From Bacteroidetes bacterium SCGC AAA795-G10 (GTDB taxonomy: Bacteria; Bacteroidota; Bacteroidia; Flavobacteriales; Flavobacteriaceae), in the NCBI GenBank assembly GCA_003130815.1, contig QFDA01000001.1, forward strand, positions 324,131-388,130: 64,000 nucleotides of DNA, read 5' to 3'. Both the position numbers and the translations under genes were made by a program. Positions 63,134-64,000 of the stretch are shown in pieces. The notes beneath the pieces were generated by a model. It was not told the DNA's origin. It saw nothing but the letters and a program-made list of their open reading frames with translations, and did not search any database. Numbering within the stretch: the first letter of the stretch is position 1; every line of letters begins with the position of its first letter.

Positions 63134-64000
63134 AAACAGTAAAAGGACCTGGAATTTTTCTTGCCCAATTTGTTGACAATAAGGCTCCTTTTAACACATT
63201 AGAAGGAATGTGTAAGTGGGCATCTGATTTAGGGTATAAAGGAATTCAAATCCCGACATGGGAATCATTCTTAATTGATTTAGATAAAGCAGCTGAGAGT
63301 AAAACTTATTGTGATGAACTTAAAGGGAAAATAAACTCTTTTGGATTAGAAATCACTGAGCTTTCAACTCATCTTCAAGGTCAATTAGTTGCTGTTCACC
63401 CGGCATATGATTTGATGTTTGATAACTTTGCCCCAGAGGCTTTTAAAAACAATCCTAAGGCGAGGACAGATTGGGCTGTGGAGATAATGAAAAAAGCAGC
63501 AAAAGCTAGTAATCATTTGGGACTTAAAACACATGCAACTTTTTCAGGAGCTTTACTTTGGCATACATGGCATCCATGGCCTCAAAGGCCTGAGGGTCTG
63601 GTAGAACTTGGATTTAGTGAATTAGCAAAAAGATGGATGCCTATTTTGGATATATATGATGAAAATGGAGTTGACGTGTGTTATGAAATACATCCTGGTG
63701 AGGACCTTCATGATGGTGTAACATTTGAGCGCTTTCTTGAAGCAACAAACAACCACAAGAGAGTAAACATTTTATATGATCCAAGTCATTTTGTTCTGCA
63801 ACAGCTTGATTATATTGAGTATATTGATCACTACCACGATTTTATTAAATCATTTCATGTAAAAGATTCTGAATTTAAACCAACGGGTAAAAAGGGGGCG
63901 TTTGGTGGTTATGGTGATTGGATTGACCGTGCTGGACGATATCGTTCTCCTGGGGATGGCCAAATCGACTTTAAATCAATATTTACTAAACTTACGGAAT
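63130..64000 (+). CDS. Sugar phosphate isomerase/epimerase TIM barrel, 3'-truncated by window edge
   Basis: Open from the ATG at 63130 (sharing ATGA with the oxidoreductase stop) to the window end; 290 codons are visible with no stop. It starts MKTVKGPGIFLAQFVDNKAP and lacks a signal peptide, so unlike the first barrel it is cytoplasmic. Metal ligands of the xylose isomerase-like fold are visible: E186 in CYEIHPGED, D in LYDPSHF, H in SFHVKDSEF. Its place after the Gfo/Idh/MocA gene suggests it acts on the product of that enzyme. Confidence 0.9.
   Translation, partial: MKTVKGPGIFLAQFVDNKAPFNTLEGMCKWASDLGYKGIQIPTWESFLIDLDKAAESKTYCDELKGKINSFGLEITELSTHLQGQLVAVHPAYDLMFDNFAPEAFKNNPKARTDWAVEIMKKAAKASNHLGLKTHATFSGALLWHTWHPWPQRPEGLVELGFSELAKRWMPILDIYDENGVDVCYEIHPGEDLHDGVTFERFLEATNNHKRVNILYDPSHFVLQQLDYIEYIDHYHDFIKSFHVKDSEFKPTGKKGAFGGYGDWIDRAGRYRSPGDGQIDFKSIFTKLTE

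Noticed and set aside
1-64000. Search for CRISPR arrays, insertion sequences, prophage genes, tRNA and rRNA genes
   Set aside because: Reading found no regular direct repeats with spacers, transposase motifs, phage structural genes, or tRNA/rRNA signatures. A dedicated tRNA and repeat scan would be needed to exclude short ones.

Overview
This window looks like part of the chromosome of a compact, AT-rich member of the Bacteroidota, most likely a marine Flavobacteriales. The clues are a base composition near 30% GC by eye, the rnc / IPExxVDY / pyk gene order, the moxR-bat operon, a 632-residue PurF-like paralogue, CruF/CrtD-type carotenoid genes, Bacteroidota-style lipoprotein signals, and several TAnnTTTG promoter boxes. 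Nearly every base is coding. Five convergent gene pairs overlap at their stop codons, and many operon neighbours share an ATGA, GTGA or TAATG junction. I see no tRNA, rRNA, insertion sequence, prophage, CRISPR array or origin.

Layout. 1-5271: a four-gene DNA repair operon (MBL-fold exonuclease, ATP-dependent ligase, Lhr-like helicase, PdeM phosphoesterase), followed by mfd. 8640-14186: an ACT-domain-like protein, metG for a short MetRS, an HDAC-family deacylase, a CBS protein, an NAD(P)-binding protein and a DUF2383-like helical bundle. 14183-17523 (minus): a carotenoid operon crtA-like > crtD > cruF > lipoprotein, whose upstream gap holds a long hairpin. 17859-20822: K+ channel, ThuA-like protein and crtI. 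20812-27745 (minus): an EF-hand membrane protein and an AddB/AddA-like nuclease-helicase pair. 27842-32477: superoxide dismutase, PurF-like protein, PfkB kinase, RNase HI and purN. 32629-36771: acpP, fabF, rnc, IPExxVDY protein and pyk. 36768-41205: dinB, isoaspartyl peptidase, a small membrane protein, pheS and cvpA. 41210-50143 (minus): an eight-gene moxR-bat operon. 50294-56885: aldo/keto reductase, SDR, hflX, lpxH, a trans-sulfuration enzyme, ArsC-like protein, EamA transporter and thioesterase. 56935-64000: azurin, a Tat-signal small subunit plus GMC oxidoreductase, and a divergent operon of TIM-barrel protein, NupG-like transporter, Gfo/Idh/MocA oxidoreductase and a second TIM-barrel protein cut by the window edge.

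How the genes fit together. The carotenoid genes supply phytoene desaturation (crtI) plus three steps that act on an acyclic end group (cruF hydration, crtD desaturation, crtA-like oxygenation). That suggests a monocyclic, myxol- or saproxanthin-like pigment; ring formation and phytoene synthesis must lie elsewhere. The right-hand region resembles systems that oxidise sugars or glycosides at C3 in the periplasm and process the keto-sugar in the cytoplasm; azurin next door is a possible electron acceptor, and the separate ThuA-like gene is of a type tied to keto-sugar metabolism. The bat operon is a membrane/periplasm VWA-TPR system of still unclear function.

The least explained items are the hairpin plus T-tract upstream of the crtA-like gene, the CrtA homologue beside CruF/CrtD, MetRS without its C-terminal tRNA-binding domain, the second BatD-like protein with an unrecognised C-terminal domain, and two palindromes in divergent intergenic regions. 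No wholly new multi-gene system could be established by reading alone.
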